Shown here piece after piece: positions 17,438-29,000 of a stretch of DNA of 64,000 nt. This DNA is from Versatilivorator sp963663845. GTDB lineage: Bacteria; Acidobacteriota; Terriglobia; Versatilivoradales; Versatilivoraceae. Numbering within the stretch: position 1 is the stretch's first letter; each line of letters begins with the position of its first letter. The stretch spans positions 3,038,001 to 3,102,000 of the forward strand of contig OY760650.2 in assembly GCA_963663845.2 (NCBI GenBank), written 5' to 3'. Both the position numbers and the translations under genes were made by a program. Under the pieces are notes generated by a model that saw nothing but the letters and a program-made list of their open reading frames with translations, was not told the origin of the DNA and searched no databases.

Positions 17438-19969
17438 CCCGGCCTGCGCTATCGACGCGCGCAAGTCCTCGGCCAGCCGCCGCGCGGTGCCTTGGCCGGG
17501 ATCGAGCTGCAATGCGCGTTCGACGCTCGCCAGCCCTTCCTGGTAACGGCCCAGATAGTAGAGCGTGACGGCCAGGTTGGAATGTAGGGTCGCGTCGTCG
17601 GGCGCCAGGTCGGCGCGGGTCCGGAACAGCGCCAGGGCTTCCTCGTACTTCTCCTGTTCGAAGCGCCAATGGGCCAAGTGGTTCAGGGCAAGTGAGTGGT
17701 TGGGGTCGTGCTCGATGGAGCTTTCGAACTGCGCCGCGGCCTCGTCCCTGCGGTCGAGTTCCTCCAAGGCCCGGCCGGCCAGATAGTGTGCGGTCGCTGC
17801 CTGGTCGCGTTCGGGAACAAGGGGGATGCCGCGCTCCAGCGCTTCCAGCGCCTCCCGGTGGCGCCCCAGGTCGAGCAGCGCCGCGCCGATGCCGATGTGA
17901 GCCGGGGCGAAGTCCGGGTCGATCCGCAAGGCCTCGCCGTAAGCGGCGAGGGCCTCCTCGCCACGCCCCGACTTGCGCAGCCTTTCGCCAACGACGTGGA
18001 ACCCGGCGGGATCGTTCGGCTGCGCTTCCAGAGCTCGGCGCAGGTACCGCTCCGCCTCGGCTCGGCGCCCCTGGACGAACCGCAGGTTCGAGAGTTCGGT
18101 CAGCAGCGCCGCGTTCTGCGGTTGGAGCTCCTCCGCGCGCCGGAAGTGAACGTCAGCGACCTCGAGCTGACCCGTTTCGCGCGCCGCGCGGCCTGCGAAC
18201 AATGAGGTCGCGCCCGCAAGGGGATCGTCCGGACCCAACGCATGCGCCTTCTCGAGCGCCGCCAGCGCCTCCTGGTAGCGCTTCAACTCGAACAGCGCCG
18301 TGCCGATTCCGGCATGGCTCATGGCCCGATCGGGGTCGTTCTCCAACGCCTTGCCGTACATCTCGACCGCCTCGCGGTGCCGGCGTCGCTTCCGCAATGC
18401 CTCTCCCAGAAGGTGGTTCAGCTCGGCGTGGCGGGGATCGAGTTCCAGGGCGTCGCGCAGGACGGCGTCGGCCTCGTCCAACCGTTCCAGCCGCAAGAGC
18501 ACGTGGCCGAGATGCGACCATGCATCCACGTCTTTCGGAGTCCGCTGCACGGCGATGCGGGCGGCGGCGAGCGCTTCGTCGAGCCTGCCGACGTTCGCCA
18601 GGGGAACCACCAGGTTGTGGTGGGCGTAGCGCGCCTGGGGATTGTGCGCGACGATATGGCTGAAGAGGGTGACGTTGTCCCGGTAGATGCGCGCCTGGAG
18701 CCATGTCAGCGTACCCAGCGTCACAAGCACGGCGGCAAGTCCGGCGGCGGCCACCCGCCTGTAACCGACCCGCAGGCGGCCGGCGCCCCGGGCGGCCGCC
18801 CCGACGAGCACCGCCAGCACCCCGAGGCCGGCCAGGTACTGGAAGCGGTCCGCCACCAGCGAGAACTGCATGTAGCCGTAGTCGACGAATCCGAGCACCG
18901 GCGCCAGCGTCACGGCGAAGAACAGCGCGCCGGCCAGCGGCCCCCGCCCGAACCACCGCCTGCCGAGCCACAGCAGGCCCGCCAGGGCCGCTGCTCCCAG
19001 GAGGTAGGTCCAGGCGACCGGGTCTGCCGCGCTGATCTCCCAGAGCGGGTAGATCACCATGAGATCGGCCGGCCACAGCAGCTTGCCGGCGTAGAACCAC
19101 AGCGCGCGCGACGCGATCAGCACGCGCTCGATGGGGGAGTAGTCGAGCGGCGGGAGCGGCTCCCGCGAGGCGTAGAACGCCAGGTCGGCCGCGGTGACGA
19201 CAAGTGCTATCGCAAAGAATGGCGTCAGCCTGGACAGGTCGGCCCACCCGATGCGTCCCGCCCGCCACCAGCACCAGATGAGGAGGGCCAGCGGAAGCGT
19301 GACGACGATGGACTTGGACAACAGGCCGGCCGTGAAGAGCGCGAGCGCCAGCAGGTAGCGTCCAGGCCGCGGCCCCTCCGTGAACCGGACCCAGGTCAGC
19401 GCGGCGGCCAGGTAGAACAGGGCCGAGAGCAGGTCCTTGCGCTCGATGACCCAGGCGACCGACTCGACGTGCAGCGGATGGACGGCGAAGACCGCCGCCA
19501 CGACCCAGGCGCCGGGCGCCGCCAGGCGCTGCAGGAGGCGCCAAATCAGCAGAACGTTGACCAGGTGCAGCAGCACGTTGACCGCGTGGTAGCCGAGCGG
19601 CGCCAGTCCCCACAGCTTGTGCTCCAGCCAGAAGCTCGTGTAGACGACGGGCCAGTAGTGAGCCTCCCGCTCGAGGTCGGCAGGCGAGAACCAGAGGTTC
19701 CACAACCCGGTCCAATCGTGCACGGGCCGCCCGTTGACGATAATACTGTCGTCCCAGACGAATCCGGCCTCGAAGGCGGGCAGGTAGGCGGCGATGACGA
19801 GAGCGCCGAGCAGGAGCGCCCGGCGCAGCGGCAGGTCGCGGAGGCGGCCTCCGGCGGGCGGCGCCGGTGCGGCGCCCTGCGGTCCGCCCGCCTCGCCCCC
19901 CGCCGGCAGCGAGACGCGCTCGCCCGCCCGCCGCTGGCGGCGTGTCAGGCGCTTCTTTTGCTTCTGCAT
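17432..19969 (-). CDS. TMTC-like membrane glycosyltransferase with C-terminal TPRs
   Basis: An 845-residue protein. After a basic, cytoplasmic N-terminus (about 1-45) lie roughly ten to twelve membrane segments (about 48-430). The first lumen-side loop has AGFVWDDSIIVNG, the double-Asp signature of GT-C protein O-mannosyltransferases of the TMTC family, and a second loop has HPLHVESVAWVIERKDLLSA, matching TMTC HPxHVE motifs. From about 430 on there are about eleven tetratricopeptide repeats (for example YARYHHN-like starts and LGRYQEGLASVERALQLDP at the end). It would transfer a sugar from a polyprenyl-phosphate donor to proteins on the periplasmic side. ATG at 19969 follows GGAG by eight bases. 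It lies 111 bases downstream of the giant adhesin gene on the same strand, so that protein is a natural substrate candidate. Confidence 0.85.
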   Translation of the reverse strand: MQKQKKRLTRRQRRAGERVSLPAGGEAGGPQGAAPAPPAGGRLRDLPLRRALLLGALVIAAYLPAFEAGFVWDDSIIVNGRPVHDWTGLWNLWFSPADLEREAHYWPVVYTSFWLEHKLWGLAPLGYHAVNVLLHLVNVLLIWRLLQRLAAPGAWVVAAVFAVHPLHVESVAWVIERKDLLSALFYLAAALTWVRFTEGPRPGRYLLALALFTAGLLSKSIVVTLPLALLIWCWWRAGRIGWADLSRLTPFFAIALVVTAADLAFYASREPLPPLDYSPIERVLIASRALWFYAGKLLWPADLMVIYPLWEISAADPVAWTYLLGAAALAGLLWLGRRWFGRGPLAGALFFAVTLAPVLGFVDYGYMQFSLVADRFQYLAGLGVLAVLVGAAARGAGRLRVGYRRVAAAGLAAVLVTLGTLTWLQARIYRDNVTLFSHIVAHNPQARYAHHNLVVPLANVGRLDEALAAARIAVQRTPKDVDAWSHLGHVLLRLERLDEADAVLRDALELDPRHAELNHLLGEALRKRRRHREAVEMYGKALENDPDRAMSHAGIGTALFELKRYQEALAALEKAHALGPDDPLAGATSLFAGRAARETGQLEVADVHFRRAEELQPQNAALLTELSNLRFVQGRRAEAERYLRRALEAQPNDPAGFHVVGERLRKSGRGEEALAAYGEALRIDPDFAPAHIGIGAALLDLGRHREALEALERGIPLVPERDQAATAHYLAGRALEELDRRDEAAAQFESSIEHDPNHSLALNHLAHWRFEQEKYEEALALFRTRADLAPDDATLHSNLAVTLYYLGRYQEGLASVERALQLDPGQGTARRLAEDLRASIAQAGP

Positions 19970-20080
19970 GTCTTCACTCCGCGCCGCTGGCCACGGCGAA
20001 CGGCCACCGTTGCGGGAGCCGCATTGTCAATCGCCGGCTGAACGTCCCCCCGGACACCGCCGACCCGCAACCCACCGGCA

Positions 20081-23000
20081 TCACGGCTCTGGCGGATCGG
20101 GCTCCGGGGCTGTGTCTGAACCACGGAAGTCCACCCAGAATCTGAGTGGCTCTGTCCACAAACTGTCTCCGTGCGATGGTCCCGACGCTTTCACTCTCAC
20201 TTCGTAAATCGTGTAGTGCAATCGTGGCGTGAATTCGGTATCGGTGATGCCATTGGCATCGGTAGTGCAGCCAAGAATGTTTCGGGAGAGAGCGGGGTCG
20301 CACTTGATGGACCAGGGATCGGCGTATCCCGCCAGCCGGTATTGGGCCGTGTATTGGCTGGCGCCGGCCACGGCGGACCAACTGATCCTTGTGCCGCCGC
20401 TGCCGGCGCGCGCGCGCAGGTTGGTCGGCCTCGGCAGCCGCGTCATGGACATCGTTCTCGATATGGGTGGGCCCTCCCTCGCCTTCGGGTTCGGCGAGGC
20501 CGACAGCCGTGCTGCAGGAACCGACGGCTCGATCGGGTCCGGTCGATGGTTGTCGTTGACCGTCACCGCGGCGGAGCGGGTCACCCCCACGTATCCACTC
20601 GCCCCCGAGGCGGCGCGGGTCAGCGTCGCCGTGTCGTCCTTGCCGTTGGCGTCCTCCCCGGCCGCGACAGCCACCCTTTGGGCCGTGTCCCCTTTGGCGC
20701 CGGCGCCCCAGAGCGCGCCCCAGAGCGGCTGGCCGGGCTGGTCGGGCGAGGACAGGCCGACCCGAGCGCCGAAGAGGAGGCGCCGGCCCTGGGACGACTG
20801 GTTCATCGACCCGAACCAGGTCAGCAGCCGCCCGCTCGGCAGCCGCGTCCCGTATTCGCCCCGCGCCTCCATCCCCCACTGGTTCGCCGCCTCCGGCAGG
20901 TAGCCGCGGTAGACCTGCTCCTGCCACAACGTCCCGCCGCCCTCGGCCGCATCCCCCCAGCGCGGCGTCACCGACAGAGACAGCCCCTCCCGGTTCCCTT
21001 CGCCCACGGAGACTTTCACCCCGAGGCCCCGCTCCCGGTAGCCCGACGCCGAGTGCAGCACCAGCATCCGGCCTTGCGCCTCCACCCGCAGCCGGCCGGC
21101 GGCAAGCCGCGTCCCGGCCACCACCTCCAGGCCCATCCCCGTTTGGCCGGCGCCGCCGTCCCGCCGCAGGTGAACCTCGCCGAACGGAGACAGCGACAGC
21201 CCCTTGTCCCATTGCAGTGAGCGCGATACCTCCGTGCCGACCCGCAACTGGCTGACCGCCGCCCTCTGCCGGTCGATCGTTTCCTCGCCCGTCCCGGTCC
21301 GAAGCTGCGCCCAGGCCGCGTCGGCCCGAACCCCGAGCGAGACGCCGCCCAGCGGATCGAGGTCCCGCCGCGCCTCCACCAGGCCCAGCCGCAGGCCCAG
21401 GTCGCTGGTCCCCGCGCGGCCCGACTCGCGCGCGTTCTCAGCAGTCCCCCGGCCGCCGCCCAAGGCGGCCCACGCCGAGTTCGCCCCCGCCGACCACTGC
21501 ACGTAGGGATAGGCCGCCATCAGGCTCGTCGACAGCGCGCCGCCCACCGAACCCGACTGCCAGTCTCCCGCGCCCGTGCTGCGCGAGACCGCCACCCCCG
21601 CCAGCCAGCGCTCCGACAGGACCGTGTCCACCCCCAGGTAGCCCGTCCGCAAATCCCCCTCGTAGCGGGTGGCCGCCGACGGCGACCCCGCAAACGTCTG
21701 GACGTCGCCCTGCCCCCACACCTGCCAGCGCCTCCCCGAGGGCCTCTCGCCCTCTGTCTCGCCGCCGCCAAGGGCCCATTGGAACTCAGAGCCCCGCAGC
21801 GGGTCCCTCCCCGCCCCCAAGCCGCCGAACGGGCTCATGCCCGCCGCCAGGCCGCCCCGGCCTCGGCCGGGTCCAAAGCCACCCACGCCTCCGCCGGGTC
21901 CAAAGCCACCCATGGCTCCGCCAGGTTCAAAGCCACCCATGCCTCCGGCAGATCCAAATCCGGCCCTCCCCCGCGCTGTTCCCATGGCCGCCCCGCCCGG
22001 CGAGGCTAGGCCCATCCACGGCGTCCCGTATCCGGCAGGCGTGCCCGGCCCCGGCCCTCCGCCCCAGCCGACGTCGTGTCCCGCGCCGCCCGCCCAGCCC
22101 TTCAGCAATTGGGCGGCCGCCTGCTGCGCCGACGCATTGTTCAGCGGCACCGAGCGGCCCAGCACCGTCAGACGCGAGCCGCCCTCCGCCTGCTGCGCCG
22201 GCATCCGCCGGCCCAACGTCATCCGAAGGCTCGCCAGATGCGACCGCGACATCCCCGCCAGGGTGTCCGTCACCACCTTTCGCGTCAATCGGTCGCTCAC
22301 CCCCACTGCAAAGGTCTGCGTCGCCGTCAGGCCCCCCTTGTCCTCGGCCGTCACCGTCACCATGGCCGACCCGTAACCCACCGGCATCAGCGTCAGCACC
22401 GATCCCTCCATGGACACCGCCGCCACCGCCGGTTCCGAAGACGCGGCGCGGTAGGTCAGCGCGTCTCCGTCGATGTCCTCGAAGTAGGGCGCCACCTCCA
22501 CCGTCGCCTCCTCCCTTCCCTCGTCCAGCCTCTGGTCCGGAATCACCCCCACCGCCGTCGGCGCGTCGTTCACCGGCACGACCGTCACCGCCACGGTTGC
22601 CTCGTCCGTCAAGCCATTGCCGTCCGACGCCACGTAGGTGAAACCATCTGTCCCGTGGTAGTTCGCCTCCGGCGTGTACGTCACCCCGCCCGGAGCTACC
22701 CGCGCCGTCCCGTGCGAAGGGGCCGACACCGACGCGATATTCAGGCTGTCGCCGTCCGGGTCCGCGTCGTTCGCCAGCACATCGATCAATACCGGAACAT
22801 CCTCGGACGTCTCCACCGTGTCGTCCTCGGCCTCCGGCGGCTCGTTCACGTTTGTCACCGAGACCACCACCTGCACCCGAGCCTCCGCTCTCTTCGGGTC
22901 GCGGGCGCGGACCGTCAACTCAAACCGGTTCGGTTCCGACTCGTAGTCCTCGCCCGAGCCTACGTAGGTCACCGCGCCGTCGGTCGACCCGACCGCAAAG

Positions 23001-26000
23001 CGCTTCCCGTCTCCAGGGATCAGCGAATAGGTCATGGCGTCGCCGTCCGGGTCGTCGGCCGCAACCGCGCCCAGCGCCACCGGGTGGCGGCTCCCGTTCC
23101 TGTTCTCCCGAAGCTCGAATCCGTAGGATGTCTCCCTGAACACGGGCGGCTCGTTCACGTTCGTCACCGAGACCACCACCTGCACCTGTGCCTGAGCCCC
23201 CTGCGGGTCGCGGGCCTGGACCGTCAACTCAAACCGGTTCGGTTCCGACTCGTAGTCCTCGCCCGAGCCTACGTAGGTCACCGCGCCGTCGGTCGACCCG
23301 ACCGCAAAGCGCTCCGCGTCTCCAGAGATCAGCGAGTAGGTCATGGCGTCGCCGTCCGGGTCGTCGGCCACAACCTCGCCAAGCGCCACCGGGTGGCGGC
23401 TTCCGTTCCTGTTCTCCCGAAGTCCGAACCTGTAGGAGGCCTTCCAGAACGCGGGAGACTCGTTCTGGTTCGTCACCGAGACCACCACCTGCACCCGTGC
23501 CTGAGCCCCCTGCGGGTCGCGGGCCTGGACCGTCAACTCAAACCGGTTCGGTTCCGACTCGTAGTCCTCGCCCGAGCCTACGTAGGTCACCGCGCCGTCG
23601 GTCGACCCGACCGCAAAGCGCCCGCTGCCGCCAGAGACCAGCGAGTAGGTGATCGGATCACCGCCCGGGTCCTCGGCTGCGACCGTACCCAACGCCACCG
23701 GGTGGCGGCTTCCGTTCCTGTTCTCCCGAAGCTTGAACCGGTAGGACGCCTTTCCGAACGCGGGCGGCCCGTTCGCCGACGTCGCATCGAGGATGGTCAC
23801 CGTCACAGAGTCGGGATTCCCCCGACGTACCGACGATGGCAGCTTGCCGAACGCTACCGTGAACGTCTCGTCGTCTTCGTCTTCGTCCTGGGTTGTGGAG
23901 ATCAAATCCGATCCGGTTGTCGAGCCGCTGCTGATGGTGATCGATGAGAGCGATCCGTAGTCTTCCGGCTCGGCCGAGCCCGCCGTCAACGTCAACGGGA
24001 TGACCACGCTGGCCGGCAGCGCCGACGACAACCGCGCCATCACCCTCACCGGCAACCCTTCCCTCACCTTCGGGTTCGGCTCGGCCGACAGCCGCACGGT
24101 AGGAGTCACCCCCGCGCGGTTCTTCTCCACCTCGGTCGCCACCACGTCGTCGATGGTCAGCGCGGAGCCGTAGCGGGTGTCGGTGCTGGAGGCGGTGTGC
24201 TTGAAGGTGGCCGACCCCGCCGCCGTGTCTTCGTCCTCGGCCGCCTTCACCGTCACGTCCTGCGCCGTGTTCCAGTTCGCGTCCGTGAAGGTCAGCGTGG
24301 TCTGCTGGCCCGTGGTCCCCGTGTCCGTGTCGAAACTGAGATCGCCGTCCGGTGTGGGCGTGCTCTTGGTCGCCACCGTCACCGTCACGTCGTGGGTCGG
24401 CTTGGCCGTCAGCTTCACCGCGTAGGTGGCCGAACTGCCCTCGTTGACGTTCAGCGCGGTCGGGGTGATGTCCACCCCCGCCATGTCGTTCTCATCTTCG
24501 TTGGCCACCAGGTCGCCGATGGCGAGGGAGGCCCCGTAGCGGTTGTCGGTGCTGGAGGCCGCGTGCTCGAAGGTGGCTGCGCCCTCGGAGGTGTCTTCGT
24601 CCTCGGCGGCGTTGACGGTCAGCGTCTGGGCCGTGTTCCAGTTGACGGAGGTGAAGGTCAGGGTGTTCTGGGCGCCGTTGGTGTCGGGATCGGTGTCGGC
24701 CAGGGTCAGGTCGGTGTCGCCGCCGGTCTTCCTGGTGATGGTGATGGTCACGTTGTGGGTCGGCTTGGCGGTGAGCTTCAGCGTGTAGGTGGCCGAACTG
24801 CCCTCCGTCACCGAGAGCGGCGAGGTCGCCACCGTCACTCCCGCCATGTCGTTCTCCACCTCGTTCGCCACCAGGTCGCCGATAGCCAGCGCGGACCCGT
24901 AGCGGGTGTCGGTGCTCGACGCGGCGTGCTCGAAAGTGGCCGTGCCCTCGGAGGTGTCTTCGTCCTCGGCGGCGTTGACGGTCAGCGTCTGGGCGGTGTT
25001 CCAGTTGACCGAGGTGAAGGTCAGGGTGTTCTGGGTGCCGTCGGTGTCGGAGTCGGTGTCGGCCAGGGTCAGGTCGGTGTCGCCTCCGGTCTTCCGGGTG
25101 ATGGTGATCGTCACGTTGTGGGTCGGCTTGGCGGTGAGCTTCAGCGTGTAGGTGGCCGAACTGCCCTCCGTCACCGAGAGCGGCGAGGTCGCCACCGTGA
25201 CCCCCGCCATGTCGTTCTCATCTTCGTTGGCCACCAGGTCGCCGATCTCCAGCGCGGACCCGTAGCGGGTGTCGGTGCTCGACGCGGCGTGCTCGAAAGT
25301 GGCCGTGCCCTCGGAGGTGTCCTCGTCCTCGGCGGCGTTGACGGTCAGCGTCTGGGCTGTGTTCCAGTTGACCGAGGTGAAGGTCAGGGTGTTCTGGGCG
25401 CCGTCGGTGTCGGGGTCGGTGTCGGCCAGGGTCAGGTCGGTGTCCCCGCCGGTCTTCCTGGTGATGGTGATGGTCACGTTGTGGGTCGGCTTGGCGGTGA
25501 GCTTCAGCGTGTAGGTGGCCGAACTGCCCTCCGTCACCGAGAGCGGAGAGGTCGCCACCGTCACCCCCGCCATGTCGTTCTCATCTTCGTTGGCCACCAG
25601 GTCGCCGATGGCGAGACTGCTGCCGTAGCGGGTGTCGGTGCTGGAGGCGGCGTGCTCGAAGGTGGCCGTGCCCTCGGAGGTGTCTTCGTCCTCGGCGGCG
25701 TTGACGGTCAGCGTCTGGGCCGTGTTCCAGTTGACGGAGGTGAAGGTCAGGGTGTTCTGGGTGCCGTCGGTGTCGGGGTCGGTGTCGGCCAGGGTCAGGT
25801 CGGTGTCCCCTCCGTTCGCCTTCGTGATCGTGATGGTCACGTTGTGGGTCGGCTTGGCGGTGAGCTTCAGCGTGTAGGTGGCGTTGGAGCCTTCGGTAAC
25901 GCTCAAAGGAGAGGTCTTCACCTCCACCCCCGCACTGTCGTTCTCCACCTCGGTCGCCACCACGTCGTCGATGGTCAGCGCGGAGCCGTAGCGGGTGTCG

Positions 26001-29000
26001 GTGCTGGAGGCGGTGTGCTTGAAGGTGGCCGATCCCGCCGCCGTGTCGTCGTCCTCGGCCGCCTTCACCGTCACGTCCTGCGCCGTGTTCCAGTTCGCGT
26101 CCGTGAAGGTCAGCGTGGTCTGCTGGCCCGTGGTCCCCGTGTCCGTGTCGAAACTGAGATCGCCGTCCGGTGTGGGCGTGCTCTTGGTCGCCACCGTCAC
26201 CGTCACGTCGTGGGTCGGCTTGGCCGTCAGCTTCACCGCGTAGGTGGCCGAACTGCCCTCGTTGACGTTCAGCGCGGTCGGGGTGATGTCCACTCCCGCC
26301 ATGTCGTTCTCATCTTCGTTGGCCACCAGGTCGCCGATCTCCAGCGCGGAACCGTAGCGGGTGTCGGTGCTGGAGGCGGCGTGCTCGAAGGTGGCCGTGC
26401 CCTCGGCCGTGTCTTCGTCCTCGGCGGCGTTGACGGTCAGCGTCTGGGCGGTGTTCCAGTTGACCGAGGTGAAGGTCAGGGTGTTCTGGGTGCCGTCGGT
26501 GTCGGGGTCGGTGTCGGCCAGGGTCAGGTCGGTGTCCCCGCCGGTCTTCCTGGTGATGGTGATGGTCACGTTGTGGGTCGGCTTGGCGGTGAGCTTCAGC
26601 GTGTAGGTGGCCGAACTGCCCTCCGTCACCGAGAGCGGAGAGGTCGCCACCGTCACCCCCGCCATGTCGTTCTCATCTTCGTTGGCCACCAGGTCGCCGA
26701 TCTCCAGCGCGGAACCGTAGCGGGTGTCGGTGCTGGAGGCGGCGTGCTCGAAGGTGGCCGTGCCCTCGGAGGTGTCTTCGTCCTCGGCGGCGTTGACGGT
26801 CAGCGTCTGGGCCGTGTTCCAGTTGACGGAGGTGAAGGTCAGGGTGTTCTGGGTGCCGTCGGTGTCGGGGTCGGTGTCGGCCAGGGTCAGGTCGGTGTCC
26901 CCTCCGTTCGCCTTCGTGATCGTGATGGTCACGTTGTGGGTCGGCTTGGCGGTGAGCTTCAGCGTGTAGGTGGCGTTGGAGCCTTCGGTAACGCTCAAAG
27001 GAGAGGTCTTCACCTCCACCCCCGCACTGTCGTTCTCCACCTCGGTCGCCACCACGTCGTCGATGGTCAGCGCGGAGCCGTAGCGGGTGTCGGTGCTGGA
27101 GGCGGTGTGCTTGAAGGTGGCCGACCCCGCCGCCGTGTCTTCGTCCTCGGCCGCCTTCACCGTCACGTCCTGCGCCGTGTTCCAGTTCGCGTCCGTGAAG
27201 GTCAGCGTGGTCTGCTGGCCCGTGGTCCCCGTGTCCGTGTCGAAACTGAGATCGCCGTCCGGTGTGGGCGTGCTCTTGGTCGCCACCGTCACCGTCACGT
27301 CGTGGGTCGGCTTGGCCGTCAGCTTCACCGCGTAGGTGGCCGAACTGCCCTCGTTGACGTTCAGCGCGGTCGGGGTGATGTCCACTCCCGCCATGTCGTT
27401 CTCATCTTCGTTGGCCACCAGGTCGCCGATCTCCAGCGCGGAACCGTAGCGGTTGTCGGTGCTGGAGGCCGCGTGCTCGAAGGTGGCCGTGCCCTCGGAG
27501 GTGTCTTCGTCCTCGGCGGCGTTGACGGTCAGCGTCTGGGCGGTGTTCCAGTTGACCGAGGTGAAGGTCAGGGTGTTCTGGGTGCCGTCGGTGTCGGAGT
27601 CGGTGTCGGCCAGGGTCAGGTCGGCATCGCCGCCGTTCGCCTTGGTGATGGTGATGGTCACGTTGTGGGTCGGCTTGGCCGTCAGCACCAGCGTGTAGGT
27701 GGCGTTGGACCCCTCCGTCACCGAGAGCGGCGAGGTCGCCACCGTGACCCCCGCCATGTCGTTCTCATCTTCGTTGGCCACCAGGTCGCCGATGGCGAGA
27801 CTGCTGCCGTAGCGGGTGTCGGTGCTGGAGGCGGCGTGCTCGAAGGTGGCCGTGCCCTCGGAGGTGTCTTCGTCCTCGGCGGCGTTGACGGTCAGCGTCT
27901 GGGCGGTGTTCCAGTTGACCGAGGTGAAGGTCAGGGTGTTCTGGGTGCCGTCGGTGTCGGGATCGGTGTCGGCCAGGGTCAGGTCGGTGTCGCCTCCGGT
28001 CTTCCTGGTGATGGTCACCGTCACGTTGTGGGTCGGCTTGGCGGTGAGCTTCAGCGTGTAGGTGGCGTTGGAGCCCTCGGTAACGCTCAAAGGAGAGGTC
28101 TTCACCTCCACCCCGGCACTGTCGTTCTCCACCTCGGTCGCCACCACGTCGTCGATGGTCAGCGCGGAGCCGTAGCGGGTGTCGGTGCTGGAGGCGGTGT
28201 GCTTGAAGGTGGCCGACCCCGCCGCCGTGTCTTCGTCCTCGGCCGCGTTGACCGTCAGCGTCTGGGCCGTGTTCCAGTTGACCGAGGTGAAGGTCAGGGT
28301 GTTCTGGGTGCCGTCGGTGTCGGAGTCGGTGTCGGCCAGGGTCAGGTCGGCATCGCCGCCGTTCGCCTTGGTGATGGTGATGGTCACGTTGTGGGTCGGC
28401 TTGGCCGTCAGCACCAGCGTGTAGGTCGCGTTGGACCCCTCCGTCACCGAGAGCGGCGAGGTCGCCACCGTGACCCCCGCCATGTCGTTCTCATCTTCGT
28501 TGGCCACCAGGTCGCCGATAGCCAGCGAGGAGCCGTAGCGGGTGTCGGTGCTCGACGCCGCGTGCTCGAAGGTGGCTGCGCCCTCGGAGGTGTCCTCGTC
28601 CTCGGCGGCGTTGACGGTCAGCGTCTGGGCGGTGTTCCAGTTGACGGAGGTGAAGGTCAGGCTGTTCTGGGCGCCGTCGGTGTCGGGATCGGTGTCGGCC
28701 AGGGTCAGGTCGGCGTCCCCCCCGTTCGCCTTGGTGATCGTGATGGTCACGTTGTGAGTCGGCTTGGCCGTCAGCACCAGCGTGTAGGTCGCGTTGGACC
28801 CCTCCGTCACCGAGAGCGGCGAGGTCGCCACCGTGACCCCCGCCATGTCGTTCTCATCTTCGTTGGCCACCAGGTCGCCGATGGCGAGACTGCTGCCGTA
28901 GCGGGTGTCGGTGCTGGAGGCGGCGTGCTCGAAAGTGGCTGCGCCCTCGGAGGTGTCTTCGTCCTCGGCCGCGTTGACCGTCAGCGTCTGGGCGGTGTTC

